From assembly GCA_964035575.1 (NCBI GenBank), contig OZ037904.1:868001-932000 (forward strand): a stretch of DNA of 64,000 nucleotides. Direction: 5' to 3'. The notes beneath the pieces are model-generated. The model saw only the letters and a list, made by a program, of their open reading frames with translations, made no database searches and was not told the origin of the DNA. This stretch comes from Rhynchopus sp. YZ270_cl-10. Taxonomy: Eukaryota; Euglenozoa; Diplonemea; Diplonemida; Diplonemidae. The stretch's first letter is position 1. Each line of letters opens with the position of its first letter. The translations under genes and the position numbers were made by a program. Positions 1 through 11,282 of this stretch are shown piece after piece.

Positions 1-3000
1 TGGTGGGGAGGATATTGCAGCGCTTCTCGCGCGCGAGATCAACACAGTGCTTGTGTACGCAGACGAACACCCGGGGAATGCCTCGGAGCACGTCCAGGTG
101 GTGTGCTCGCTCCTCGACAAGCTCAGTGCCTGGCGCAACGAAGTCACGACACGGCGCACCTCGAAGAAGAGCATAGACCCTGCGAAGTACTCTGCAGAAG
201 AAGGCAAGGCACGTCACATCGGCACCCTGCTTGAAAAGGTCCCGTATTTGTTGGTATGCATTGTGAGGTGAAGCTTTTCTTCTTATAGTTTTAGATGTAA
301 ACCACGAAATGAACGGACTGCATGGTTGGATGTCCACCCTAGGTACAGCCGGTCATATACCAAGGTACACTGTTCACGAGAGGGCTTTGTATTTCAACTC
401 TACTTTCCCCCCCCCCCCTGGATGCGGAACGACTCTTATGCGGATTATCACAAAAAAATATGGAGTACTTATTTTAAGTAGTGGTGGATGTAGTATATGC
501 AATGTACCCCATACAGCTTGCCAAGGCCTGCCGCGTTACGAACCCTGCCCGCGCGCTGTTTTACACCGAATTCCACCTCCGTTCTGTGAAAGAGACCAAG
601 GGTGCAGTAAAGCGCCACGCTCTCACGCAACTCAGCCAGGTTGGTGGGGTATGTCTTTCTTTCCCCCCTCTATTGTAAGGATCCTATGAAAAAAAATGGC
701 CATCCTCTGCTCCTGTGATGGTCTAAAAAAAATCAAACAAAATGTTTTGCCAGCTTTTCTCTGCACACCATACACCCATCTTTTGCAACAGTCCGGTAGT
801 TGGTGTGCGTCCAGAGACCTGCGTCTCCTGCAAGAAGTGTACTCCCGCCTGCGTGAACCAGATGGCCTCCTTGGGGTGCAATCCCTGCGCCAGCAAAACC
901 AATTCCACGAAGACATGGAGGAGCAGGCGCTCGACTGCGAGACCATGGGAGTATGTTCAAAACACAACAATTTCTTTTCTTCTTTGCCATGAAAGTATAC
1001 TTTGGTGTTCCTGACCCCCCCGCTATTTCGTCGTTCGGGTGTCATATTGGGGGGCAGGATGCCTTTCACAACTTTTCACAAGACACCCTACCCTCCCTCT
1101 ATTTCGTTGTACCTTCAGTGCTTTTTTGAGGTAAAATGACACCAAACATTATGAAACCAATTTTTTTTAGCATCAACTCCACAACTCCACAACACCCCCA
1201 CAGCTCTGGTCCGACGCCATGCAACGCTACGAGCTTCTCATTGAGTGGAGCCCAAACTCTACACTGTACCAGGTACCCACCCCACCCCCACCCACCCCAC
1301 CCCACATCACCACAATCATCACCACCGCCACACACTCTTTTTTATTTACATCCACTCCAACCATTTCCCCATTTCAAAACACCCCCTTTTCTCCCCCTCC
1401 CAGGAACGCATGATGGAGTGCATGAAGTCCTTAGGGCAGTACTCAGTGATGATCGCGTATGCCGAGACACGGCCTCATTTGCGTCCCTTTGCGGTGCAGG
1501 CTGCGTGGCGGCTGTCTGATTGGGAGTTGACAGAGAAGGCTCTTGCAGAAGACGCATCGATGCAGATGACAGACACAACGACACCACCCGCCGTAGACTT
1601 TGAGACAGGCATTGCAAAGGCGTTGCTGGCCATGCGACGCAACGATCTGGCCGCTGTGCAGTCCATCACCGAGGCAACCCGCGACTCCCTCCACAGCGAG
1701 CTTGCCGCCGCCTGCCTAGAGTCCTACGACACAGCCTACAAACACGTTGTCAAGCTCCACGCCCTCACCGACATTGAACGCGCCATCGAAGTAGCCCGCA
1801 CCCCTGCCACAGAGTCCTCCGCCTCCACCACCCGCAAACGCGACCGCTTCCTCCGCTCCCTCGCAGACCATACAGAGCTGACGGAGCTGACCCCGGAGAC
1901 GAGGGATATTCTGCTGTCTGTTCGGAGATCGCTTAGTTCGATTTTTAGTGTGCACAAAGAGGCGGGGAGGACGTGGCTGGAGATTGGGAGGTTGTGCAGG
2001 AATGCACGATTATTTCAGGTGGCGGAAGGGGCGTTACTCCGCGCAGAGGGCCACCATACGGAAATAGAATGCCGTCCGGAAGGGTTGATCATTCAGCAGG
2101 CAAAGCTCTTATATGCGCAAGGAAACATCCACGCAGCGTTGCGCCTCGTCTCCAACATGGACACAAAGCTGGAGGAGTACGAAACCGACGCCTCAGCAAC
2201 CCGCGCAAAAATGCGTCTCAAATCAGTCAACTGGGCCACCGAGATCAACCATCTCCCCGAGTCAGAAGTCATCAAAGAATACAAAGAGATTGCAGAGCAG
2301 AAACCGACAGAAGCCGCCTTCCTCTCTTTGGCAAAATTCCTGGAGAAGATGTTGCAAGACAAAAAGGAGCAGATTGAGATCCAAAAGCGGCATATCGCGT
2401 CTTTAATCCCTACAAAGCAGCCTGCTGCGAGGAGCAGTGCGTTACGTGAGGCTGCGGCAGCGATAGTAAAGACCATTACACACGCATGCGACAACCAGGT
2501 CTCCCTCATTGAGGAGACTGTGCTCCACATTAAGGACACCTTAAGGACATATGCGAAGGCAGTGCAGAGGGGGCATAAGCATTTGTACCACGCCCTGCCT
2601 CGATTGATTGGAACCTATATCATGAGTGTGAGCGAGCTCACAGCGAGTCTTGAGTACGTCCGCTCTGTGTACCCCTCTACAGGGGCGATCAGCCCCGAGG
2701 CCATCGTGCAGCCCCTGCATGAAGTGATGAAGGAGGTTCTCCCCGACGTCTCCACCGAGGTGCTGTACACCTCACTCAACACCTTGGTGCCGTTGCTGAC
2801 CCACAACTCCCCTATTGTCGTGTCGATTCTGGGCTTCCAAATCAGGCGTGTCGTGAAACACTTCCCAGACCGCGCCGCATGGGCACTAATGTGCTTTGTT
2901 TTCTCTACCAGGGCAGAACGGCAAGCGGTCATGCAAAATGAGGTCATCAAAGTGCTTGAAATTGAATCCCGGGAGAGTTCTACAGCGCGCGCTGCGATGG

Positions 3001-4247
3001 AGGTTATACAGCAATGTAGAAAGGCGACAGATGCGATCAACAAGCTTGCTGCGCATAAGGCGAAGGACCGGGAGGTGCACTTCCACGAGCTTCCTTTTTA
3101 TAAGAGCTTGGGGGCGTCTTTACCGCTCCGCTTGGTGGTCCCTATACAAGCACAACTCACACTCACACTACCGAACTCTGCTGACTACGCCGTCTCTGCG
3201 TCTACACTGTTCCCTGCGACAGAACGCATCCACTCTGTGGAGAACAAAGCATTGGTGATGTCTTCTCTGCAGGCACCGAAGAAGGCAACTTTCATGAGCA
3301 CGCGAGGCATTCCCAGGGCCTTCCTCTGCAAAGCGAACGACGAGCTACGTAAAGACCACCGTATCATGGAGCTATGCCACATCATGAACCTTCTCTTAAA
3401 GAAAAACCCCGATACCCGCAAAAGAGATCTGAACGTACGGACCTTCTGTGTGACCCTGACCGGGGATACTTCAGGAATGATTGAATGGGTGAACAACGTC
3501 ATGCCCTTCCGCAATATCCTCGACGATCAGTACTTAAGAAGCGCGCTCGGCATCCAAACCAAAACCATCAAAGTTATCGTCGAAAAGAAAGAGAAAAAGC
3601 GCATAACCTATATGGATGCCTACAAACAGATTTCCTCCAAATTCCCTCCGGTTCTCCATATATGGCTGGCAAACCAATTTCCAGACCCGACCACATGGTT
3701 CCGTGCACGCAGTAGTTTTACTAAAAGCTGTTCTGTGTGGAGCATGATTGGGCATATCGTGGGCTTGGGGGATCGGCATGCGGAAAACATTTTGTTGGAT
3801 GTGTCCACCGGGGACATTGTTCACGTAGACTTTGCAGTTCTCTTTGATAAGGGTCTGGCGCTGGCGTATGAAGAGGTGGTGCGGTTCAGATTGACACCAA
3901 ACCTGGTGGATGGGTTTGGGGTGTCCGGTGTGGAGGGCGTTTTCCGGTCTTGCTGTGAGCTGAGCATGGACGTTATGCGTAAAAACAAGGAAACCGTCAT
4001 GTCCGTAATGGAGCAGTTCGTGCACGACCCTTGCTTAGAAAAGAGTGACGGTGTGGAGCTCGTGAACATCGGGCGTAGGTTGGATGGGTACTTCGACGAT
4101 CCTTTAGAAATTGTCCGCAAAAAAACCAAGAAACTGACCGGAGGGGTCCAGCTTGGTGTCAAAGGGCAGGTGCAGAAGCTCATCACGAACACAACCTCGG
4201 CTGAGAACTTCTCGAGGATGTACCACTGGTGGATGCCTTGGTACTAA
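1..4247 (+). CDS. ATR: ATR/Mec1/Rad3-type PIKK checkpoint kinase, 3' part, five exons
   Basis: The 3' end of a phosphatidylinositol-3-kinase-like protein kinase gene; the 5' end lies outside the window. Exons I infer: <1-253, 517-648, 792-950, 1204-1272 and 1404-4247, all joined in phase 0 with GT-AG introns (donors GTATGC, GTATGT, GTATGT, GTACCC), giving 1151 codons. Exons 1-4 carry FAT-domain sequence (for example LAKAC and EPDGLLG, typical of ATR). Exon 5 continues FAT and holds the kinase domain: the catalytic loop GLGDRHAENI and the metal-binding VDF lie near 3763-3840, followed by the ATR-like stretch FRLTPNLVDGFG. The FATC tail ends MYHWWMPWY, closer to ATR than to ATM or mTOR. Known ATR role: it is recruited to RPA-coated single-stranded DNA and signals replication stress in the nucleus. 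No frameshift or stop interrupts the inferred exons. The acceptor of exon 2 (517) was chosen because it alone keeps phase; the others are clearer. Confidence 0.9.
293..405 (+). repeat. Family A dispersed repeat inside ATR intron 1
   Basis: This segment contains the family A hallmarks GACTGCATGGTTGG, a GGTACA/TGTACC-like half-hairpin, TTCACGAGAGGGC and TTTGTATTTC. It fills much of the 263-bp first intron of the ATR gene, in the same direction as the gene. Related copies lie near 33081, 34390, 39769, 54424, 56419 and 59958, with tail fragments at 4846, 6441 and 8708. Confidence 0.7.
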
Positions 4248-5097
4248 GAACCCTCTTTAAAAAAAATGGAAGCAGCATGTGAAGTGGACTACCCGTGTAC
4301 GCGACTTCGTTTGAAGTGGGGCATAGCTTTTCTTCAATATATTTTTTTTTTGCTTCATGATTGACTCGTTTAGTTGTGTTGTGCAAATTTCCTCTTTTTG
4401 TTTTTATACTTCTCAGATTTACCCCAAGAGACACTCTTTCCTGCCCCCCTTTTTTTTTTGGCGGAAAGTTTGTGGGGAACAGGTGGAGGGGGGGGTTATG
4501 GGGTCAAAGGGGGGGATGGTTTTGTCTCGAGTGTCCTTGTACACTGTCCTTATTTTTTGTTTATTATTCCTAGGGGGGGGGGGGCTGCGAACAAGAGGGG
4601 GTGTTTTTTTTTTGAGGTACATTCATATTTTCTCTCTTTTTGGTTGTTGTGTTGCAAATGTTTGCTGTATCGTTGCTGGCTGTGTTTCTATACGCAGGGA
4701 CAATGTTTTATTTATTTTTATTCGCACCCTTTTATACCTTCTATTTAGTAGAATATAAAGTATATGAAATAACTTCGCAGAAGCTCAACCGAGCTGCGTT
4801 TTTTAGCACATTTCAACCCTCTTTGTTCTTTTTTCCCCTCCGTTTTAGGTACACTGTCACGAGAGGGCTTTGTATTTCACCAACACGAACCTAAACAACA
4901 AGAAGGCACTCACAGCTTTTTTTTTGTTCGATGAAATAACAATTTGCAGGGATTTTATCCCTTCGAGATTTAGGGGAGGAAAATAAAATACAGTACACCA
5001 AAAACAACTTGGTGTCCAAATAAAAGACGGATTTGATACTGTGATGTATCCCCCTTTTTTTTTTGGACTCCAAATATGCTTGAATAAGACTGTAAAT

Positions 5098-5240
5098 CAT
5101 GGTTTGTAGTCAGTCTGAGTCAGACTGACTCATCTCGCGCCCCTCTCGCTCGAATGCGAGGAGTACTGGAAGAGTCCGATCCTCGGCCTGGCCCAAAAAT
5201 CAGACTGACTGAGACTGACTGAGACTGACTCCAAACCATG
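5098..5240. mobile_element. 143-bp foldback MITE with 6-bp target duplication
   Basis: The two ends are inverted copies beginning CATGGTTTG and continuing into AGTCAGTCT-type repeats; the right end reads CAAACCATG. The element is flanked by GTAAAT on both sides (5092-5097 and 5241-5246), a plausible target-site duplication. The centre (about 5133-5200) is unique sequence with no coding capacity. It is a non-autonomous element of unknown superfamily. Confidence 0.65.
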
Positions 5241-5295
5241 GTAAATGGGTATCGGGGGGAGGGTGTCATGTCGTTCGATTCAGTGTCACCATTTT

Positions 5296-5335
5296 AGGTG
5301 ACCTAAGCACGGCTTAGGTTCATCTGACAAACCTT
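5296..5335 (+). repeat. Family B hairpin repeat
   Basis: GGTGACCTAAGC, short loop, GCTTAGGTTCATC. The inner stem is CCTAAGC/GCTTAGG, one base pair longer than the consensus, and the outer GGTGA/TCATC helix is retained. A pyrimidine tract follows directly. Confidence 0.65.
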
Positions 5336-5696
5336 TTTTTTCTTCTTCTCTTTTTTCTCTAAGTTTCCCCCCCCCCTTCTCCCTAGTGGTCACCCCCGCC
5401 CCTATGAAAGCCAATGAAATGTGCCAAAACGAAGGTAATGTTAGCCATTGGATTTCCTACCTAGATGCGTTCTCCTGTAACAACAAACACGCGCAGGACC
5501 CAACGAACACCCCCCCTTTTATTTTTATGTAGGTGACTAAGCACAAGAGAGGTTCCACCTCTGGTGGAGTACCTCACAAAAAAAATGTCAAAATTGAAAT
5601 TTGCCTTTTATTTTTTGAAGTTGTTATTGTTATTGGGTTGGGAAATAAACACAACATCACCATCTCAGGATACTATACCCTTACAAAAACAAAACA

Positions 5697-6065
5697 ATGG
5701 CAGCCAATCAAATGGTGCTTGTACGCGTCACGAGGAACAGCTCTTTGAAAGGAGTGAACTATGACATCAACATTTACGATGACGCGACCAACAAGCTTCT
5801 GGGGGCAGTTGGAAACGGTGGAATGGCAAGCGTGAGGACGACATTTGGGTCGGTGTTGAGATTCCAACACCGTGCGGGAGGTGTCGGGAAGACCTTAGTC
5901 AATGTCAGCGAGCAGTTTCCGAGTGGAGAATCTGCCCCCCTGGTAGAAGGCCCACCCGCGGTGAACCTATCCGTTGAGTTCGTTCCGATGGGGGGCCCGC
6001 GAGTGTCGAACCTTGACGCAGGAGGCATGTACACAGGAAAGTTCATGTGCTGTACTATTTCATGA
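5697..6065 (+). CDS. Hypothetical protein, 122 aa
   Basis: I do not recognise this protein. It is an uninterrupted frame starting at ACAATGGC and ending at TGA. The product has no signal peptide or membrane segment; it has alternating hydrophobic residues that could form a beta-rich fold (VLVRVTRN, VNYDINIYDD, VLRFQHR, VNLSVEF) and a glycine-rich C-terminal part ending KFMCCTIS. The balanced codon use and high coding quality compared with the AT-rich flanks support a real gene. It lies alone between transposon-rich stretches. About 60 bp after the stop is a short repeat (CTACACTAATACAACC) that also follows the first kinesin gene, perhaps a 3' untranslated feature. Confidence 0.65.
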   Translation: MAANQMVLVRVTRNSSLKGVNYDINIYDDATNKLLGAVGNGGMASVRTTFGSVLRFQHRAGGVGKTLVNVSEQFPSGESAPLVEGPPAVNLSVEFVPMGGPRVSNLDAGGMYTGKFMCCTIS

Positions 6066-6254
6066 TGGCTAGTGCAGAGTACAATTTCCTAGTCTCAACT
6101 TGCTCGCATCGTCAACAAAAAAAAGTCTACACTAATACAACCAGGTATTCAAAAACAAAAAGCAAAAACAAAACATAAAACTGCACGAGACTTTAAAAAA
6201 AAACTACAGTGGCGGAGGGGTTTTTTAATAGATTAGTTACGTCCTATGATTGGA

Positions 6255-6468
6255 CCCAACTCCCCTCACTGTTTTTCCTTCAAAAACACCCACCAAAATG
6301 TTCCCGTTTCCCCCTATTTTCCCTAAAGTTCAGAGTTTTACCCCTCAGCTGTGGTCGATGCGTGCCTTCAATAGTTTTGTATCGACTCTCCTGAACAGCC
6401 CAGCCCCATCCAAAAGGAAGCATGATCACCCCCCTTTGCAGGTACGAGAGGATTTGTATTTCGTTTTT
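6255..6468 (+). repeat. Long direct repeat R1, copy 1
   Basis: About 185 bp nearly identical to 8520-8707, followed in both copies by a family A-like tail (ACGAGAGGATTTTGTATTTC or close). The two copies bracket the mariner element. There is no coding potential; it could be part of a longer SINE-like unit or a local duplication. Confidence 0.8.
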
Positions 6469-6814
6469 TAGGGCAGCAGTCTTCGGACAGGTGAGTAGCG
6501 ACACCTCCCTTGCCAGCTTACAGAAGCCAAGTCGCAAATGTTTTATACGTTTGGTTTTGTGGTTTTGAGTTCTAAGAAAAGACAAGTAGACCTAGGAAAA
6601 CTGTTTGATAATAGCAACAGTGGCTTAATCTCTTTACATCACGGAGGGTCTTGCACTGACGATGTCCCCCTCTGTTACGACCAATGTATGCAATGCAGTT
6701 AGGACTGAAACATGATGTACTGAAATTTTTGCCAACTACTTTATTTTCTTCACGTGACTCCTTTTAACCCACCCCCTTACCCTAAAACTTTGAAGATGCA
6801 ACTTTTGTGTACTA

Positions 6815-8217
6815 CAGTGTGACACAGAATTAATGGCCGATGACGACATTTTGTAAAAATTGTTATATTATTCTAAAAAATAGGCAAAATTTGACTCATT
6901 TCATTGCATTTTCAACTGGCCGTGTATGAAAAGTGTGTGTGTGGGGAAAATATTAACATGGAAATATCCCTTTTTGGTAAAAAAGGGTGTATGTGTAAAA
7001 AAAAAAAATACAGTGTAGCAGTACAAACGAGTGGGTGCACAAAAATAAATAGAGCATGCATTAGTATTTTGTGTGCATTCCGTTGGAATTGCGAACTGCG
7101 TCTAGGCGTCGTGGCATTGACATGATGTAACGTGCAACGAAGCTATTGTCCATCTTGGACCATTCCTTGTTGATGGCACGTTTAAGTGCTGACACGTCTT
7201 TGGGCTCCCGTTCGTTGACTGCAGTCTGCAGCTTGGCCCACAGGTTCTCAATAGGATTGAGATCAGGGGAGTTGCCTGGCCAGTCAGCTTTAGGGAGGAA
7301 CGAGAAAGGTTGGGAGGAGAGGAATGCTTGAGTAACGTTCGCAGTGTGGCAGGGTGCCCCATCCTGCTGAAACGTGTAGCTACTGTCAGGCAGGAGTTCT
7401 TTTATTTCTTTGAGCGCTTTCTGTAAGACGAGCGTACGGTACTTCTCTGCATTGAGAGCACCGTCATAGAAATAGAGCTTCGTCTTACCTCTGGTGGTGA
7501 TTCCTCCCCAGACGTGAACCTTCTGCGTAGCCCTGACCTTATCAACGGTTGGGGGCGACTCATCACCATCTGCAACCCAGACAACATCGTTCTTCTTGCT
7601 CACCCGAGAAAAAAGCCAAAAGTCTTTTTCATCGGTGAACATCACCTTTGACCAGTCGGTGTTTCGATGCGTTTCAGCAAACTCTATCCGGGCAGTGATG
7701 TTCTTTTCCGAGAGCTTTGGTTTGCTCTTCGTTTGAACGGGCTTCAGCCCCTTCTCCTTCAGGCACCTGCGGACACTCTCCCTCGAAATCTGTAGTCGCG
7801 ACGCTACTTTCCTGCAAGACTGAAACCGCTTGCCCCGCATGTGTCTAACCACCCTATTCTTAACGGTGTCGGTGGTGGCCGATCTCTTGCGTCCCTCCCT
7901 GGCTTGTCCGAAAAATTCCGCTCTCCAGCGCGGTACTCCTTCACCCACCTACCCAAACTCCTCTTCGCAACGTTCAGCAACTCCGCCACCTCATCATGGC
8001 TCTTACCGCCAACAACGACTAGCGACGCTGCCTGTAGGCGCAACCCTTCCCTCGTGGCCTCAGTGTTCACTTTACCCTTAACCATTATATTTTTGCTTTT
8101 ATTGTGTTCCTGGGCGTAAATATTTTATGTTTTGGGGGTGTTTTGAATATGTCCTTGTCAAAATTTGCCGTTTTTTTATAAAATGTCTTCATCGGCCATT
8201 AATTCTGTGTCACACTG
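6815..8217 (-). mobile_element. Tc1/mariner DNA transposon, 1.4 kb, complete ends
   Basis: Terminal inverted repeats of about 44 bp begin CAGTGTGACACAGAATTAAT at both ends, with two mismatches within the pair. TA dinucleotides at 6813-6814 and 8218-8219 are the expected target duplication. The interior carries a transposase on the minus strand. The near-identity of the terminal repeats suggests a fairly recent insertion. It is the only clearly minus-strand coding unit in the window. Confidence 0.92.
7061..8085 (-). pseudogene. Tc1/mariner transposase, frame broken once
   Basis: Read on the minus strand, the protein would begin MVKGKVNTEATREGL at 8085 with a helix-turn-helix region (DEVAELLNVAKRSLGRWVKEY), then continue in another frame from about 7910 with a second HTH (KVASRLQISRESVRRCL) and the DDE catalytic core. 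Catalytic residues are visible: D in MFTDEKDF, D in FQQDGAPCHT, and E in DLNPIENLW. The spacing between the second D and the E is 37 residues by my count, so DD37E rather than the common DD34E. The two frames overlap at a run of T, so a single 1-base slip (real mutation or sequencing error in a homopolymer) separates them. The rest of the catalytic frame is open to the stop near 7061. Confidence 0.88.
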
Positions 8218-8346
8218 TATGAATGCAAATCAACAAATAAAAGCTACTTTCTAGGGGAGGATGGCCTCCGTCCATACCGATTAAGCCTACCTCGGTAGGC
8301 GATTGTCGATACAACAAAAAACCCCCCCCCCCCCCCCCCCCTTTTG

Positions 8347-8520
8347 ATTGTTCACCGACAGGAATTTCTCACCTCAGACGCGAGCAGTAGGGTACCTACT
8401 TCCCCCCTCTCCTCCGGCCTTGTCAGTGAACAAACAAAAAATAAAAAAAGCACCTTCCCCTTTTTTTCCAGTTATGTGTCACATTTTCATAGGAAGGAAA
8501 CTTCCTCTTTAGCCCCCCAC
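8347..8520 (+). repeat. Long direct repeat R2, copy 1
   Basis: Starts ATTGTTCACCGACAGG and ends AGCCCCCCAC. It is nearly identical to 9871-10047. It joins directly onto the second copy of R1 at 8520, giving an R2-R1 compound unit absent at the other R1 copy. No open frame is convincing. Confidence 0.8.
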
Positions 8521-8738
8521 CCAACTCCCCTCACTGTTTTTCCTTCAAAAACACCCACCAAAATGTTCCCGTTTCCCCCTATTTTCCCTAAAGTTCAGAG
8601 TTTTACCCCTCAGCTGTGGTCGATGCGTGCCTTCAATAGTTTTGTATCGACTCTCCTGAACAGCCCAGCCCCATCCAAAAGGAAGCAATGATCACCCCCC
8701 TTTTCAGGTATACTGTCACGAGAGGATTTTGTATTTCA
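8520..8738 (+). repeat. Long direct repeat R1, copy 2
   Basis: Second copy of the sequence at 6255-6468, differing by only a few bases, again ending in a family A-like tail with GTCACGAGAGGATTTTG. Copies R1-mariner-R2-R1 suggest a duplication that predates or accompanied the mariner insertion. Confidence 0.8.
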
Positions 8739-8946
8739 AGTCAACTTTTTCTTTCTTGAGACAACTGCCTGCAAAGGTTGTAGGGGAGGAAATGAAAACG
8801 TATCTGAGTGTGCCCGAATTTTTGTCGAGAGCGACACAAACACGACACAACTCAGATATCAGTTTTTATTTTTCCATACCGACAGTCGTCGGTATCATTG
8901 AAAGCGTTCAAAAAAAAAAAAAAAAAACTACCTCGGTAGGTGATTG

Positions 8947-9864
8947 CAGGGGTCGCGCTAACTTGCTACCGACTACCGTAGATTTTTGGCGATTTTGCTC
9001 GGTACGTTTTTTTTTTGCAAACCGGGGTTTCCTGACTAAATCGGAGAAACTCACATTTCATAGTAAACGTACTATAGCGTGTTTTGCACACACATGTGAC
9101 CCCACCGTGGAGAGCAATTGGCTCGCGCAATCAAAAGAAAGCAGAGAAAAGGGGGAAAAAAAAGACAAAAGTTGGGTACCGTGCGCCTGCGGCGCTACCT
9201 ACTGTTCTCAATCAAGAACTGAAAATGACCCTTCTTTACGAGAATCGGCAGTCTCGAAAGGTGCACAGTAATAAAAAATGGTGAAAACTTAAATACCGAA
9301 AATTCGTCCATTTTTCCAAAATGACCCCATCACTTTCTGCAATTGCACCGCATCGGACGATGCGATCAACAAAAACGCTCAAAAACGCCTCCCTTTTTTC
9401 GTGATCTGGGAACATGCTTGCAGAGAATCTCATATTTCATAGTAAGGGTACTTTAGCGTGTTTTTGCGCACACATGTGACCCCACTGTGGAGAGCAATCA
9501 GCTCGTACAATCAAAAGAACGCAGAGAAAAGGGAAAAAGAGAAGACAAAAGTTGGGCACCGTGCGCCTGCGGCGCTACCTACTGTTCTCAGTGGTGTCAA
9601 AAACACCACCATTTCATCTGAAGTTGGGTTTTCAGACCTGAAAATGACCCTTGTTTACGAGTATGGGTTCATATTTTGTGAAAATTTAAGTCACTAAAAT
9701 TTTGTCCATTTTTCCGTATATCCCCCACCACAGCCTGGGATTGGCTCGGAAATGCCACAAAACACTGTTTTTTCACCCCCTGGTGCACAGCTGTTTCAGG
9801 TACGTTTTTTGGTACCGTTTTTCCATTTTTTCGCCGATTTTCCCCAAAATTAGCGCGACCCCTG
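8947..9864. mobile_element. Non-autonomous hAT-like element, 918 bp
   Basis: Ends are perfect 15-bp inverted repeats CAGGGGTCGCGCTAA; CAGGG ends are typical of hAT transposons. No 8-bp target duplication is visible (GGTGATTG left, CACTCTAT right), so one flank may be rearranged. The interior has a duplicated block of roughly 190 bp (from about 9050 and from about 9429). Both copies contain the core TGCGCCTGCGGCGC that is also found, inverted, in the hAT element at 36666-37297. There is no transposase frame. Confidence 0.65.
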
Positions 9865-9870
9865 CACTCT

Positions 9871-10047
9871 ATTGTTCACCGACAGGAATTTCTCACCTCA
9901 GACGCGAGCAGTAGGGTACCTACTTCCCCCCTCTCCTCCGGCCTTGTCAGTGAACAAACAAAAAATAAAAAAAAGCACATTCCCTTTTTTTTCCAGTTAT
10001 GTGTCACATTTTTTATAGGAAAGGCAGCTTCCTCTTTAGCCCCCCAC
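9871..10047 (+). repeat. Long direct repeat R2, copy 2
   Basis: Second copy of 8347-8520, starting six bases after the right end of the hAT-like element. Differences are mostly in homopolymer runs. Beyond 10047 the two copies diverge. Confidence 0.8.
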
Positions 10048-10324
10048 CGACGATCAGATCTCGGAAGCTGTACAAAACCACCACCCCTCCAGGTAAATCT
10101 ACACAAAACAAACGGGATTGGCTTCCTTTACCACCTTTGAACCTATTTTTTTTCTTCTTTTTTATCCGCTTTTTTGATCAATAATAATTGCATTTTTTTT
10201 TTTCTGTTGTGCATGCAGATCTCATTCTGAAGGAGACTAATCGTGTGTGTGTGTTGTCTCAATACGACGCAATTGTATAGGTAGTTCCTGAAGAGCAGGA
10301 CATTGTGCACACAGCAACGTTACC

Positions 10325-11282
10325 ATGTCGGGACCACGCTTCGATCTGAAGACAGTGGTGCAAACAAATGCTTATAAAGAGCGTATTCTCTGTGAACATA
10401 AGTATGTTTTGTATTTGGGGAGGGGGAAAATGCCTTTGTCAAAACATCTGATGTAATTCGCTATTGTGATTAATGGCTTAGGTTCATCGGACAGAACGGT
10501 TTTGTTTGCTGAGGGGGGGAAAAAAGCGGTTTTTGAGGGAGTCTGATGCGCTCACAATCCCCACCATTCACAGAGCTGCGAAGGCACACCAGCTGCATCA
10601 GCCATTCGGGGCACACTCCGCTAAGATCCCTAGTGTGTCCTACCACTCCCTTGCGGATGTACGCAGACCAACGTCTGCAGCAAGCTCAGTCAGGTCCTTC
10701 AAATCCAACTCTTCAGCGTACACTCAGGTATCAGAATGTGTATTGGGGTTGCAATGCTGTACAACATTGATAGAATTATTTTTTTGCAAAACAGAAAAAA
10801 TAACGCACAGCACTCAAGACAGCCTTCTTATCGCCATTTTTTTTGTTTCGACACCCCCATTTTTTATCACACATTACAAAAAAGCAAATAACAGTGCTTT
10901 CCTTTCATTACAATTAAGAATGCCTCCGAACATCTATCCCTAGGTCATCTGTACTATAATGCATGCGTGATAGATAGCTAACCTGTATCTAGACACTATC
11001 CTGCCACCATCAGCATATACTACACCAAAGGGACATATTGTGCGCAAGAATTACCCTCACCAGGCGTCAAACCATCAACCATCACACCACCACACCTCTT
11101 CCCTGCAGGAGATGGACGACCGCATCTCACGCCTCGAGCAGACCATCGAGGAAGAACGCAACGGCCGCCGTACTGTACAGAAGCAGCTTGAGTCGCTCCG
11201 ACAGATGATCGAACAGCAATGTGTTGACGGAAATGTTTCAAGAGAGTTTGCCAAGTCTGTCAAGGACAGTGGCATGCGTTAA
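10325..11282 (+). CDS. Small coiled-coil protein, three exons, 134 aa
   Basis: Exons 10325-10401, 10574-10727 and 11109-11282 join in frame: exon 1 ends two bases into a lysine codon before GTATGT, exon 2 supplies the third base after CACAG, and exon 3 follows CCCTGCAG in phase 0. The start is ACCATGTC. The product begins MSGPRFDLKTVVQTNAYKER, has a serine-rich middle, and a C-terminal coiled coil (MDDRISRLEQTIEEERNG then VQKQLESLRQMIEQQ). I do not recognise it. Small basic proteins of this build occur among flagellar microtubule-associated proteins, but that is only a guess. Intron 1 contains a partial family B sequence (GGCTTAGGTTCATC near 10473). Confidence 0.75.

Larger units (their letters stand above)
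4248..5696. other. Intergenic region, AT-rich, with repeats
   Basis: No gene is recognised in these 1.45 kb. The stretch holds T- and G-homopolymers near 4450-4620, a family A tail fragment (GTCACGAGAGGGC near 4856), a 143-bp foldback element (5098-5240), one hairpin repeat at 5296-5335 and a partial GTGACTAAGCAC match near 5532. The end of the region is the probable 5' untranslated part of the next gene. Confidence 0.6.

Noticed and set aside
309-689. Open frame across ATR intron 1 and exon 2
   Set aside because: It is the intronic repeat read through; the exon frame 517-648 belongs to ATR and is in another frame with clear homology.
632-1069. Minus-strand open frame over the ATR exons
   Set aside because: Shadow of coding exons with clear homology on the + strand; the translation shows no recognisable motif.
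8947-9864. Coding frames within the hAT-like element
   Set aside because: They are short, repeat twice with the internal duplication and have no transposase motif.
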